From Salvelinus alpinus (taxonomy: Eukaryota; Chordata; Actinopteri; Salmoniformes; Salmonidae), in assembly GCF_045679555.1 (NCBI RefSeq), contig NC_092120.1:3907079-3971078 (forward strand): a stretch of DNA of 64,000 nucleotides. Direction: 5' to 3'. A program made the position numbers and the translations under genes. Numbering within the stretch: position 1 is the first letter of the stretch; each line of letters begins with the position of its first letter. Below are positions 20,551 through 35,869 of the stretch, one piece after another. The notes under the pieces were generated by a model, which worked only from the letters and a program-made list of their open reading frames with translations, made no database searches and had not been told where the DNA came from.

Positions 20551-23500
20551 CAAAACAGAGTCTAATAAGAGAGAGTCAGGAGTACCAGTTGATGGTGCAG
20601 CTGGTCCCAAAGGGTTCTGGTCCGTAGCTGCCAAAGCCGAAGACAGGCAGGGAGGCCCAGAACAGAGAGTAGAACCACACCAGCCCTATGGACATGGACA
20701 TGTGACGTCTCTCAATCCACTGACCTGGTAGAGAGAGATGGAGGAATGTTATTTCACCATTATTTATTCTCATTGGTTAAGATGAATAAAGTGAAGCACT
20801 TTGTTTGATTGACCAGTAATTAGTAAATAAGAAATAGGATTGATCCAAAGGCTCCAGATGTATGAAGCGTGTAATGAATACATTTATTTTTCCTTTATTT
20901 TAACAGGGAGTCTCATTGAGACTAAGGCATCTTTTGCAAGTGAGCCCTGAAAATGGATGCTAGTAGTTTAAATGGTTGTGTGTGATATTTACGTTTTTTA
21001 ATTTCTTTATGTAGTGCTGCATGTTGGTAGTCCAGACATTAACCCTGCCTGACAACTACCCTTCCCCTTCCTATAGTTACCTGCATGACTACCCCTAAAC
21101 AGCAATACAATAACACCATTGCTACCTCTCCCTTAGAATTCTTCTGAGGTTGTCCCGGTGTTACCTAAACAATCAGGTATTTGGAAGTGTCTACGTAACC
21201 GAAAAGTAATCTCCAGGTCAACAGAGCAACAAGATCAAGCTGGACTCTGGACCAATCAAAAATATCAAAAGCTGCTCTTACAATAGTGACCCCAATTATC
21301 TCTACAATGTGGGCTTGAAGAAGAGTCGGACATACAGACAAACAGATTATAAACTACACTACATGACCAAAGGTATGTGGACAGGAACTGATGTTTGGCG
21401 ATTAGGCCTGGCTCGCAGTCGGCATTCCAATTCATTCCAAAGGTGTTCCATGGGGTTGAGGTCAGGGCTCGGTGCAGGCCAGTCATGTTCTTCCAAACCG
21501 ATTTCGACAAACCATTACTGTATGGACCTCGCTTTGTGCATGGTGTCATTGTCATGCTGAAACAGGAAAGGGCTTCCCCAAACTGTTGCCACAACTTTGG
21601 AAGCACAGAATCGTCTAGAATATCATTGTATGCTGTAGCATTAAGATTTTTCTTCAGTGGAACTAAAGGGCCTAGCCCAAACCATGAAAAAAAGCCCCAG
21701 ACCATTATTCCTCCACCAAACTTTACAGTTGGCGCTATGCATTTGGGCAGGTAGCGTTCTCCTGGCATCCACCAAACCCAGATTCGTCCGTTGGACTGCC
21801 AGATGGTGGAGCGTGATTCATGACTCCAGAGAACGCGTTTACACTGCTCCAGAGTCCAATAGCGGCAAGCTTTACACCACTCCAGCCAACGCTTGGCCAT
21901 GGAAACCCATTTCATGAAGCTCCAGACAAACAGTTATTGCTCTGACTTTGCCTCCAGAGGCAGTTTGGAACTCGGTAGTGAGTGTTGCAACTGAGGACAG
22001 ACGGACAAGCGCTACACACTTCAGCACTTGGCGATCCCGTTCTGTGAGCTTGTGCGGCCTCGGCCTACCACTTCGCGGCTGAGCTGTTGTTGTTCCAAGA
22101 CGTTTCCACTTCACAGTAACAGCACTTACAGTTGACCTGGTCAGCTCTAGCAGGGCAGACATTTGATGAACTGACTTGTTGGAAAAGGTGGCATCCTCTG
22201 ACGGTGCCACATTGAAAATCACTGAGCTCATCAGTACGGGCCATTCTACTGCCAATGTTTGTCTATGGAGATTGCATGACTGTGTGTTCGATTTTATACA
22301 CCTGTCAGCAACGGGTGTGGCTAAAATAGCCGAATCCACTCATTTGAAGGGGTGTCCACATACTTTTGTATATATAGTGTATGTTTAGATTAGATCATTG
22401 AATGCAGAGGTTCTGTTCAAAATCAATCATCTGATGTGCTCAGTATAAAGGGCATATTCAAAGCAAGGGCCTTGTTTATGCTCTGACCCACTGACTAAAG
22501 CCTCAGGGAAAACAGGAACTCAATGAGGCCACTAAAAGGGGTCAGGGGTTAACAACATCCTTTTGTGTCACCAATTTTGTTCTCTCAATTGATTATTAGA
22601 CATGCATTTCATGTTATGAAATGTTTGGAAAAATATCAAATAAGGATGAAGGATAAATGTAGCCTAGGTAAGTTAAATGTTTTTGGGATTCAACAACACT
22701 TTATCATTGTCTTCCCAAGGGAAAGTATGTCAAAAAGAAAAAAGAAGAATAGGATAGAATAAGTATGCACTTACACACATGACTCAAAAGATAGCAAAAA
22801 TAAAATACGTTAAAAGAAATGAAGGGAATCCCACTGACCGTATCTGAAGCTGCAGATCTTGAGGCAGCGGTCCAGAGAGATGAGACAGGTGGTGATGAGG
22901 GAGCCGATCCCAAAAACAAAGCCCTGCAACCCGTACCACAGGCACCCTGCTTCCCCAAACACCCAGCCATGGGACACACTGGTGGACCAGAGGAGGAGTT
23001 AATGACCTGATAATGATCATTGGTCATTGGAACACTAAGCACTTTGTCTGATTCATGGGATGTGAGTGTTAACTGTCAATTGTTTTGGATAAAAGACACC
23101 TGTACCATATCATTCTCTCTAGTTTGATGTTCATACTGTCAGTATGGGGGATTGAAGATTGGTCGACAGGAATCGCTCACCTGGAAATTATGAGGCATGG
23201 CGCCCCCAAGAGGCTGTATCCAAAATCACAGATGGCCAGGTTAATAGTCATGAGTTCTGGTGGTCTGAGTTTCTTCTTCTTTCTACAGTAAACCAACAGC
23301 ACTATGCCATTCCCAACCACTGACACTACACCTGGAGAAGAAGAGAGGAGAGAAGAAACCAACAGCACTATGCCATTCCCAACCACTGACACTACACCTG
23401 GAGAAGAAGAGAGGAGAGAAGGAACCAACAGCACTATGCCATTCCCAACCACTGACACTACACCTGGAGAAGAAGAGAGGAGAGAAGGAACCAACAGCAC

Positions 23501-26500
23501 TATGCCATTCCCAACCACTGACACTACACCTGGAGAAGAAGAGAGGAGAGAAGGAACCAACAGCACTATGCCATTCCCAACCACTGACACTACACCTGGA
23601 GAAGAAGAGAGGAGAGAAGAAACCAACAGCACTATGCCATTCCCAACCACTGACACTACACCTGGAGAAGAAGAGAGGAGAGAAGAAACCAACAGCACTA
23701 TGCCATTCCCAACCACTGACACTACACCTGGAGAAGAAGAGAGGAGAGAAGAAACCAACAGCACTATGCCATTCCCAACCACTGACACTACACCTGGAGA
23801 AGAAGAGAGGAGAGAAGAAACCAACAGCACTATGCCATTCCCAACCACTGACACTACACCTGGAGAAGAAGAGAGGAGAGAAGAAACCAACAGCACTATG
23901 CCATTCCCAACCACTGACACTACACCTGGAGAAGAAGAGAGGAGAGAAGAAACCAACAGCACTATGCCATTCCCAACCACTGACACTACACCTGGAGAAG
24001 AAGAGAGGAGAGAAGAAACCAACAGCACTATGCCATTCCCAACCACTGACACTACACCTGGAGAAGAAGGGAGGAGAGAAGGAAGACAGGAGCGGGGAGA
24101 TAGGAGGTTTGAAGCGACGGGGAGAGAGAGAAAGATAGAAGTATAGAGACAGAGGTGATGATGAAGAGGAAGAGAGGAAGCAGAGAAAGAAGAGACAACA
24201 GAGTGATAAAGAGAGAGAGATGGATAGATGTGGCAGAAACAGGGGAGAGGAGGAGGGAGAGAAAGATAGCTTTAGTTTGCTATATGATATACTCTCTTAT
24301 GGTACAGCAGTATTATCACAGTGGGTAGTCATTAAACACAGACTGAAAATATTGTTTCAGCATTATTGGCATGTGGACCAGCTCACTGTCCGCTTTGGGG
24401 TATAACAAGGGTCAGTACACCGTCAATCATTTAATATTTCAACCGCTGCTACCTTCCTGACCCCCCCAACCCACTATCCGGCTTTGAAAGCATCGGGGAA
24501 CCAATCCAAAGTGAATAAATGTTATAGCTGAATCGACATGATTGCTTGCTGGCTGGCTGGCCAGTGGGGGGCAGGGTGCTGTTCATAGCCTCATTTGATT
24601 TGTTGTGTAGGTAATTATTGGGAGCAACAGGTATGGAATGTTCCATGCTGTGATTCCTCATGTGTATCCTCTCCTCTCTTCTTTCCTCTCTCCTTTCCTC
24701 TCACCTTTCCTCTCTCCTTTCCTCACTGCTCTCTCATTTCCTCTCCATGTATCCTCTATCTTTTCATCTCTCCTCTGTGCTCTCTCTATGTATCCTCTCT
24801 CCTTTATACTCTCCTCTGTCCTCTCTCCTCTCTGTGTGTCCTCTCCTCTCTGGTGTGACCCTGGGGTTGCTATGCTAATACACTTTGTATTCAGTCTGTA
24901 TACACAGCTCCATAATGGAAACAGTCACAGAGAGTTAGATCACTGACATACTTGATCAGAAAGGTTGATCCTGATGGATGACAGATCTGTGTTGAAACAA
25001 AGTAAACCCATTCAGCCATCTGTGTGGGCTCTGGATTCCATTCAGCCATCTGTGTGGGCTCTGGATTCCATTCAGCCATCTGTGTGGGCTCTGGATTCCA
25101 TTCAGCCATCTGTGTGGGCTCTGGATTCCATTCAGCCATCTGTGTGGGCTCTGGATTCCATTCAGTCATCTGTGTGGGCTCTGGATTCCATTCAGTCATC
25201 TGTGTGGGCTCTGGATTCCATTCAGTCATCTGTGTGGGCTCTGGATTCCATTCAGCCATCTGTGTGGGCTCTGGATTCCATTCAGTCATCTGTGTGGGAT
25301 CTGGATTCCATTCAGCCATCTGTGTGGGCTCTGGATTCCATTCAGTCATCTGTGTGGGCTCTGGATTCCATTCAGTCATCTGTGTGGGCTCTGGATTCCA
25401 TTCAGTCATCTGTGTGGGCTCTGGATTCCATTCAGCCATCTGTGTGGGCTCTGGATTCCATTCAGTCATCTGTGTGGGCTCTGGATTCCATTCAGCCATC
25501 TGTGTGGGCTCTGGATTCCATTCAGCCATCTGTGTGGGCTCTGGATTCCATTCAGTCATCTGTGTGGGCTCTGGATTCCATTCAGCCATCTGTGTGGGCT
25601 CTGGATTCCATTCAGTCATCTGTGTGGGCTCTGGATTCCATTCAGCCATCTGTGTGGGCTCTGGATTCCATTCAGTCATCTGTGTGGGCTCTGGATTCCA
25701 TTTAGTCATCTGTGTGGGCTCTGGATTCCATTCAGTCATCTGTGTGGGCTCTGGATTCCATTCAGCCATCTGTGTGGGCTCTGGATTCCATTCAGTCATC
25801 TGTGTGGGCTCTGGATTCCATTCAGTCATCTGTGTGGGCTCTGGATTCCATTCAGTCATCTGTGTGGGCTCTGGATTCCATTCAGTCATCTGTGTGGGCT
25901 CTGGATTCCATTCAGTCATCTGTGTGGGCTCTGGATTCCATTCGGTCATCTGTGTGGGCTCTAGATTCCATTCAGTCATCTGTGTGGGCTCTGGATTCCA
26001 TTCAGTCATCTGTGTGGGCTCTGGATTCCATTCAGTCATCTGTGTGGGCTCTGGATTCCATTCAGTCATCTGTGTGGGCTCTGGATTCCATTCAGTCATC
26101 TGTGTGGGCTCTGGATTCCATTCAGCCATCTGTGTGGGCTCTGGATTCCGATGATTAAGATGTGAAAAGCTGTTGCCCAGCTTATATATCGAAAACCTTT
26201 CAGTCCTCTGGGATCAAATTTGATTTTGTTCATATTGTTTTTAAGTCTTGATTTATCTGAACAGAATTTCACCCCTATAAATATACCTTAAACCAAGCCT
26301 AATACTTCTACACTGTACAGATTATGTTATTTTACCAGTGATTATTCTACCAGTGAGTTACTCAGGAGGAATACCAACCAAACTCTGATGTTAACTGACA
26401 CCAACACTGAATCTCTCATCTGTGATGAGGAGAGATGCCTAATTTCAAATCAACCAACAACCCTGAGCCTCTATGCCCAAGTGTCTAGAGACTTATTTGA

Positions 26501-26800
26501 TGTAATATGGTCATATCTCAAACTTGCCCTCTAGGCTTTGAGGATTTTTCACCATATTGCTTATAGTACACACATAGTGTAAAATCCAATCCTTTCAAAT
26601 CTCTATCAGTGGTTAGAGGGTATAGGGGTATAGTGGCAAGGGGTGAATGTATTATAGGCAGACGGTAGATTTGACTCACCTGTGACGATGAGGAAGATGG
26701 CGACTCCCAAGTCAGTGCTGGGGGAGAGGTGAGAAAGGAAGGCAGTAGGGATGGAGGATGGGACAGAGCCCCTCCATGAGCCATTCACTCCCAGAGACAT
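18760..26800 (-). CDS. Neuropsin (OPN5)-class opsin, 8 exons, 514 aa
   Basis: Exons: 26800..26680, 23331..23181, 22978..22839, 20724..20586, 20349..20235, 19913..19833, 19640..19076, 18992..18760 (1,545 nt; all junctions keep frame and have GT-AG ends). Retinal opsin signatures: TM1 [11 protein letters not shown]2 [25 protein letters not shown] with the disulfide Cys, LDRCLKIC at the end of TM3, ECL2 GPEPFGTSC with the Glu181-type counterion position, FLLSWTPY in TM6, retinal-binding Lys392 in [14 protein letters not shown]. The stretches PEPFGTSC and SLDRxLKIC are close to OPN5, so it belongs to the neuropsin-like group (opn5/6/7/8/9); I cannot fix the subtype. Expected role: light-sensing Gi/Go-type GPCR in the plasma membrane. 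Oddities: extracellular loop 3 is about 100 residues (roughly 276-378) instead of about 10, DRY is DRC, and exon 2 carries a repeated acceptor. Confidence 0.95.
20459..20549. repeat. (CA)n microsatellite
   Basis: About 45 CA repeats with one GC interruption near 20471, in opsin intron 4, about 37 nt downstream of the exon 4 donor on the transcribed strand, where it reads GT. Confidence 0.97.
21357..22379 (-). mobile_element. Tc1/mariner-type transposon, near full length, inactive
   Basis: Flanked by TA (21355-21356 and 22380-22381). Termini read CACTACATGACCAAAGGTAT and, inverted, CACTATATATACAAAAGTAT. On the minus strand 22339-21872 encodes the N-terminal helix-turn-helix part ([36 protein letters not shown]) and 21915-21265 the catalytic part ([30 protein letters not shown]). 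The first catalytic Asp in SDES is His here, and the HDNAPCT region is frameshifted ([10 protein letters not shown]). It lies in opsin intron 3. Confidence 0.9.
23291..24075 (-). repeat. 66-bp minisatellite carrying the opsin exon 2 acceptor, 12 copies
   Basis: On the transcribed strand each 66-bp unit is a polypyrimidine tract of about 25 nt, CTTCTCCAG, and the first 40 nt of opsin exon 2 (GTGTAGTGTCAGTGGTTGGG...). Twelve identical acceptor sites lie at 23331 + 66k (k = 0 to 11), the outermost at 24057. The unit is 22 codons, and the exon frame stays open from the outermost acceptor through exon 2, reading [20 protein letters not shown] per unit. Units differ at very few positions, mainly GAAGAAACC versus GAAGGAACC, so the array is well homogenised. 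Confidence 0.95.
25011..26149. repeat. 30-bp minisatellite, 38 copies
   Basis: Unit TTCAGYCATCTGTGTGGGCT plus 10 more bases. Most variation is C/T at one site, with single variants near 25300, 25702, 25944 and 25963. The unit is a whole number of codons without stops, so all frames look open; none is a gene. It lies in opsin intron 1, about 0.5 kb from exon 1. Confidence 0.97.
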
Positions 26801-26817
26801 CAACTGGTGGAGAAAAT

Positions 26818-27318
26818 AAGACAGAGAGAGAGAGAGAGATTTTACTGTAAAGCCCAGTAAACAGAAGAGGTCAAAAGAGAGAGGAGGAGAGTAACGTACT
26901 GAGACAGAGAACGTGCTAGAAAGTGGAAGGTAAGAGCTTTTAACCCCCTAGACATGCACAGAAAAACAGAGTGAGAGTTAGAGATGTTAAATTCCCTATA
27001 GTATTAGCTAACGCGGATATAGACAGAGAGAGAGAGACAGCAATGGTTGGGTAGATATATATTGATGGAGAGAGCAAAAAAAATAGGGGAGAGGGGAAAG
27101 GGTAGAGGAGAGCAGAGAGGGATGGGGAGAGGATAGGGGAGACAGGGGGTGAGCCAGTGTATTACAGCCAAAAATGTGTAAAAGTAAGAAGTGCACAATC
27201 AGGGGAAAAGTGGAGAATTGGAAAAGCAGGAAGAGAAAAAGAGAGACAGCCAATTGAAACACTCACAACTATTATCACAGAATCAAACTCACTGTTTAGT
27301 TCAAAGCTGAAATGAGAT

Positions 27319-27351
<33 letters not shown>

Positions 27352-27650
27352 GAAATCAAACAGGTGACACACACACACACACACACCAAGAGGAGCATCC
27401 TTACTCACCTTCCTCTTCGTCTGTCAACCTGCCCCTCTCTACCTCTCTTTTTTACTTCCTATCTCACTATTTTGTTCAGTCTGTCTGTGTTGTGATTTAA
27501 GCTCTTTTTTAAATCTTAAGCCTCTGTCAATTTTTGTGCTCTATTTCTGAGAAGAGTAAATCAACTTGCTGTCGACAATCTGGCTGAGAAATGATCAGTG
27601 AGTGTGTTGTCCGAAATGGCACACAGAGGGAAAATAAATGGAAGGATCTG
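26818..27650. other. Opsin upstream region with low-complexity tracts
   Basis: GA-rich tract 27020-27150, CA runs at 27318-27343 and 27367-27387. I recognise no opsin promoter element. Confidence 0.5.
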
Positions 27651-27657
27651 AGCCTTT

Positions 27658-27915
27658 TTGACCTCCCTCTCTCTCTCATCAATCTCTTTCTCTCTCTCTC
27701 TCTCGCTCTCCTACTCTCTCTCTCTCATCAATCTCTTTCTCTCTCTCATCAATCTCTTTCTCTCTCTCTCTCTCGCTCTCCTACTCTCTCTCTCTCATCA
27801 ATCTCTTTCTCTCTCTCTCTCTCGCTCTCCTACTCTCTCTCTCTCATCAATCTCTTTCTCTCTCTTCCATGTTCTCGCCCTCTTTCTCTCTCTCTTTCTT
27901 CCATGTTCTCTCTGT
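27658..27915. repeat. CT-rich array with ATCAATCTCTTT units
   Basis: Pyrimidine tract with imperfect tandem blocks (CTCTCATCAATCTCTTTCTC, at least five). Reading frames across it are Ser/Leu artefacts. Confidence 0.85.
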
Positions 27916-27944
27916 GTCTCTGTATCTTTCTATCCATTGTTTAA

Positions 27945-28062
27945 ATTCAATCAATCAATTTTATTTTATATAGCCCTTCGTACATCAGCTAATATCTCGA
28001 AGTGCTGTACAGACACCCAGCCTAAAACCCCAAACAGCTAGTAATGCAGGTGTAGAAGCATA
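27945..28062 (-). mobile_element. LINE 3'-end fragment, minus orientation
   Basis: TTCAATCAATCAATTTTATT followed by the complement of a TGATGTACGAAGGGC-type 3' end, up to the CTGGGTGTCTG and GTTTGGGGTTTTAGG segment. It is the same class of tail as at 8000-8092, severely 5'-truncated. Confidence 0.7.
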
Positions 28063-28389
28063 TCAACAAATTGAATACCGTGGAAGAAATATCACCACTT
28101 GTGATAAAGTAACAAGAGCACATATGTAACTGACTCATAATGTGTATGTGTGTGTCCAACAATGAGAGCAACAACACCCAGGAGACACACGTCTTCTCTT
28201 CAATAAGATTATGGATGGATGATGATCTGACTACAGGAGAATAATCCTTCTCTAACTGACTGCCTTGTCTGAGCATGACGTGAGAGAGATATTAGACACT
28301 GGGATGTTGACATAACATAGCCTACTGGCTGCAAACTGAACTACTACATTAACCCGATCTTCAATCCTGCTCTTATGGGGCTTAAAGTC

Positions 28390-28605
28390 AACCTGCACAC
28401 ACAAGTTTGACTTGACCCTGAGGGAGCGCACACATACACCTAACGCACACAAGTCTGACTTGACCCTGAGGGAGCGCACACATACACAAGTCTGACTTGA
28501 CCTGACCCTGAGGGAGCGCACACATACACCTAACGCACACACAAGTCCGACTTGACCTGACCCTGAGGGAGCGCACACATACACAAGTCTGACTTGAAAG
28601 GTTAT
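28390..28605. repeat. Short tandem repeat, five imperfect copies
   Basis: Repeats of a unit containing AAGTCTGACTTGACC, CTGAGGGAGCGCACACATAC, with alternating presence of CTAACGCACA, giving spacings of about 40-60 bp. Non-coding. Confidence 0.85.
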
Positions 28606-28609
28606 ATTA

Positions 28610-29385
28610 AACTGTGTATGTTTAGAGGCTCATCTTTACGACCAGAGGACGCCTTGGAGTGTGGCAGTAGGTGTTCAGCCATCAACATGTTCTCTTCTCT
28701 CCTGGAAGTCCTGCTGTGTGTTACTGTCACTAACGTAGAAAACCTAATGTGACAGAAAAAGTGGATCATTTTCACTCATTACAGCTAACAGACATTAATT
28801 CATTACTTATACTTAAGTGGTCAATTTGAAATACTCAATGAGTTGAATGTTTGATCTAATGACTTATGATACTTATGATTATCAATTGGTATGATGGAAA
28901 CCCAGTATTCTCTAAGCCCTTCTGTCCACTGTAAGCACTAAGTCAACTATAGTGAAGTCCAGTGAAAGCATGAAAACCTCCCTACATTCTCTATAGGCAC
29001 CACAAGTCCACCTAAAGCACCTGATACACACATACTGTCAAGTCTACAATAATCACTCTGTTCATTACGCCTCCTGCAGCCCCCATAGGACCACCATGCT
29101 GTGAAAACCCTAGTCTAGAGGTTGTTGGTCTGAGCGAGTCAGAAAAGTGATGCCCAGTAGAGTTGGCTTACCTCTCTTCCCTCTACCGTTTTGATTCCCT
29201 TGTCAATACCATCGATTGTGAATATTTTATGAAGGCCAATTGCGTAATCATAATGGTCGGCCATTGTCAACTCTAGTTAGTCATGCCAGAACACCGTTGG
29301 CTTAACAAATGGAGCAGGAATTGAGCTGAACTGAGGAAGGGGGGGTTATAGAGAGAAATAGTGATTCAACTCAGGAAGGGGGGAG
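28610..29385. other. Intergenic sequence, no feature seen
   Basis: Unique sequence between the opsin 5' side and the SINE. I see no exon or recognisable element. Confidence 0.45.
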
Positions 29386-29388
29386 AAA

Positions 29389-29566
29389 GTGGTGCAGCGG
29401 TCTAAGGAATCACTACAGACTCCCTGGTTCAAATCCAGGATGTAGCACAACCGGCCATGATTGGGAGTCCCATAGGGTGGCACACAATTGGCCCAGCATC
29501 GTCTGGGTTTGGCAGTCAGTGTAAATAAGAATTTGTTCTTTACTGACTTGCCTAGTTAAATAAGAT
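29389..29566 (+). mobile_element. HpaI-type SINE (tRNA-derived)
   Basis: The tRNA-like head contains GTGGTGCAGCGGTCTAAGG (box A side) and GGTTCAAATCC (box B). The body has GGGAGTCCCATAGGGTGGCA and CACAATTGGCCCAGC. It ends with AATAAGAATTTGTTCTTTAC and GACTTGCCTAGTTAAATAA. This is the salmonid HpaI family layout; several substitutions point to an old copy. Confidence 0.88.
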
Positions 29567-30107
29567 AATTTAAGCTGATGGTTTGGAAAGTGATTGGGCA
29601 AAATTTATTTTTAGGATTCTGTGTGTATTGTTTTGTATTACAACACTGAAGCTAGAAACAAGCATTTTCACTGCAGCTGCAAATCTGTGTACACAACCAA
29701 TAAACTTTGATTTGAAAAGAGAGAACTGGCAGAGGAAGTGACCAAGGTCATAAAGTGTCTGGGTTGTGTTTGAAATCATAGTTACGATCTGTCAAATGCA
29801 TGGATTCTAACAAGAGTAAACGGATCAGATATGCAAGCAGAGTGTAAGAGCATTCAGATTGAGGTTGATCTGTAAACTACTAGCTCTTTGTATTGATACT
29901 GTACCTAAACTACTCCTACGTACCCAGGGTCAGGAATAATTGTGTTGTTTACTATTTGGGTTGTATAGTGTTTCCCATTGTGTATGAGTGATCTATTCAT
30001 TCAGGTTTCTTAGCTTGATAGAAATAACGAAGGAATTATTTATGGGTTTGTCCTTCCCCATTATCAACACTAAATTAAAACAGAGGAAGCCATATTTACA
30101 GAGGACT

Positions 30108-30113
30108 TTTATT
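30108..30113 (-). terminator. gapdh poly(A) signal candidate
   Basis: AATAAA on the minus strand about 226 nt after the gapdh stop, a usual 3' UTR length for this gene. Confidence 0.55.
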
Positions 30114-30338
30114 CCGCTTCTGAATGAAGCAGGTGCAACAAACAGACAATCTCATCACACCCAGATTCCATCTCACCTTTCACACAACCAGAACAGGGTC
30201 TTTACAATACAAAAATAAATAGTTGTGATTGATATTTTTATGCGGGTAACTTTCAGGCAAGTTAAGGGCGATAGTCCAATCGAATGGGAAATGTGGTCAA
30301 ATGTAGTTTGGTAGCGTTTGGTTGGTTGGTTGGTTGCT

Positions 30339-33825
<3,487 letters not shown>

Positions 33826-34543
33826 TTTGCCTGAGTTGGTCTAGTCCTCTGTGGGGGGAGAGAAGAGGGAGGTAGAAGGAGACATTAGCTATTAAAACAA
33901 ATATTGATCTTCCATTATGGTTTTTGGGGATTTCCATACTTAATGGCATAACTTTGCAACCGAGTTATAGCTTTAAGGTAAGCATAGGCATAGAGAACAT
34001 AGCATAAGAGAGAAAACAGAGTACGCCATAGGTTCCCTTGAATAGACAACAGTATCTACACATCAAATGTCTGCAACTCATAGTAAGTTCATGCAAAGAA
34101 GTACACTAGGCCAATAGACCAAGACACGCATTTAAAAGTACAGCAAAATGTTTTAAACTGGAGAAAATGTGTAAGTCCATTTAAGCAAATTACAACATGT
34201 TGTAAGCAACAGTTATGAACTTTGAAAGTCTAAACTTTGCGTCAGGGATTCAGAGTTCAATCATGGCAGATTGAAGTCACTTTCACAAGAGGTTTGAATA
34301 GGCTTTTCTAACGCAAAAAAAACAAAAACCTATAGACATCAAGTAGTTGGAGCTGCATCTCATCAATTATGACATTAAATAAATGGTCACGCATGAAACA
34401 AGTCTTAGAATAAAACAAACAATTGCAAGGTTGTCAAGCCAAAAGCTGACAATCTCCCTAATCTTCTTGCTATCTAGGCCCATATTATCCCCAGCCATTA
34501 ACTTCGTTAGATATCCTAATGTAGCCGTTGGTTGGTCATTTAC

Positions 34544-34623
34544 CGTTTGTGAGATGCCTCAATCCTGTCTTACGACTTTCGGGTGTGAGTGGGGACTGGT
34601 AGAGCTGGGCTACCTATTTATTT
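34544..34623 (-). promoter_or_regulatory. gapdh core promoter and non-coding exon 1 (candidate)
   Basis: On the minus strand a TATA-like AAATAAATAG lies at about 34614-34624. It is followed about 30 nt later by the presumed start near 34590 and by a donor CAAACG|GTAAAT at 34544. The matching acceptor is at about 33851, right before the coding exon. The layout fits the known non-coding first exon of vertebrate GAPDH; the start site itself is inferred. Confidence 0.45.
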
Positions 34624-34709
34624 CCAGCCTGTATGGACACGCCCCTTTGTGTGCTACGGGCTCTAAACACCGCCCCTTTCAGAATGTCAAGGTCATAAGG
34701 AAGTTGTGA

Positions 34710-35869
34710 CGAGTCAGCCTATTAGAAATGTAGTTTATGTAGCCTAACAATAAAGCTGCATTAGCTATAGTATGAAAACATTAGTTGAAATACCTAATTA
34801 TTCAAATGGGTCTTGCTGTGTTCACCCCCTTGCCTGGTATTTAAACTAAAGCTGGCCTAAAGTAGCATTGATTTCGTGGGTGATAGTGAATAGTGTAGGC
34901 CTGAATATTGATTTAAGTGCTTTCACTTTGATTTATTTTGCTTTCAGGGAAGTTCATCAGACTCTCTGTATCTGTCTGAATATATGTCCCTCTTATTTCA
35001 CTCAAGGCCGCCACGTTCAACCACTAGATTTTATTAACACTGAATGTTTTTTTTGTATATCTTTTTAAACCTTCCCATAACTTTAATTCTGAAGCATAGG
35101 AACAGATGATGCAACACTACACAGATATAATAAGTCCTTGGATGGCCAAATGATATAATAGAGGGTCTGTTCCTGTGTGACCTTCTCACTAGATAGAGAG
35201 AGCCAGACAGCGAGAGCAAACGGGGATCAAATCACTTTCCTCCACAGTGTGACATTTACAGTCCAAAGACCATGACCCTTCACTTTCAACCTCTCTCTCT
35301 CTCCTCTCCTTCTCCTGCCTGGGGTGTGAGGAGGGCTGTGTGGACCTATGGCCATGCCCTGGTCAGGTCAGTCTATAGAGTCTGAACACATCACATTTTG
35401 CACATTCTCATGCCTTAAGCCAAGACACAGTTCTCACAGAAATAACTTGTGTGGGTGTGTTTTTGTCTGTCTAATCAAGTGACTGTGTCTAAGGAGTTGA
35501 GTTCTTTCTATGTCAGAGTAACTGAATGGCAAGTCTGGTTATAACACAAGACTGGGTCCGTGGATCTGGTTTTGTTCACTTGGTGTCTCAAAAGAACATT
35601 ATGAACAAGAAAACCCAAGGATTTTAGTTCTCTAAATGAAGCTACCCCTCCAGCCTTGTCTTATGTACAGAAATCCAGGCTGTCTGGCCGTGGTAGGGAC
35701 AAGTATATATGTAGACTTGTAGCCCTGTGTCATGTGGCACATTTTCCTAATTTGAAAGCCTTATCTTTTGCTTTAACATGAAACAGCCCACCTTGTATAT
35801 TCTAGTGTACCACCCTCCTAAACCTAAACCTAATAGTTGGTTCATTGCAGAATTCTCTGACCTCTGTCT
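34710..35869. other. Intergenic sequence, no feature seen
   Basis: Unique sequence upstream of gapdh. A short CT run at 35296-35312; no exon recognised. Confidence 0.45.

Noticed and set aside
23304-24146. Plus-strand Thr/Glu-rich repeat protein across the 66-bp array
   Set aside because: It is the antisense of the opsin exon 2 repeat; the minus strand has the splice signals and the opsin continuation.
24891-26158. Plus- and minus-strand frames of 10-residue repeats as a protein
   Set aside because: 30-bp minisatellite inside opsin intron 1, open in several frames on both strands.
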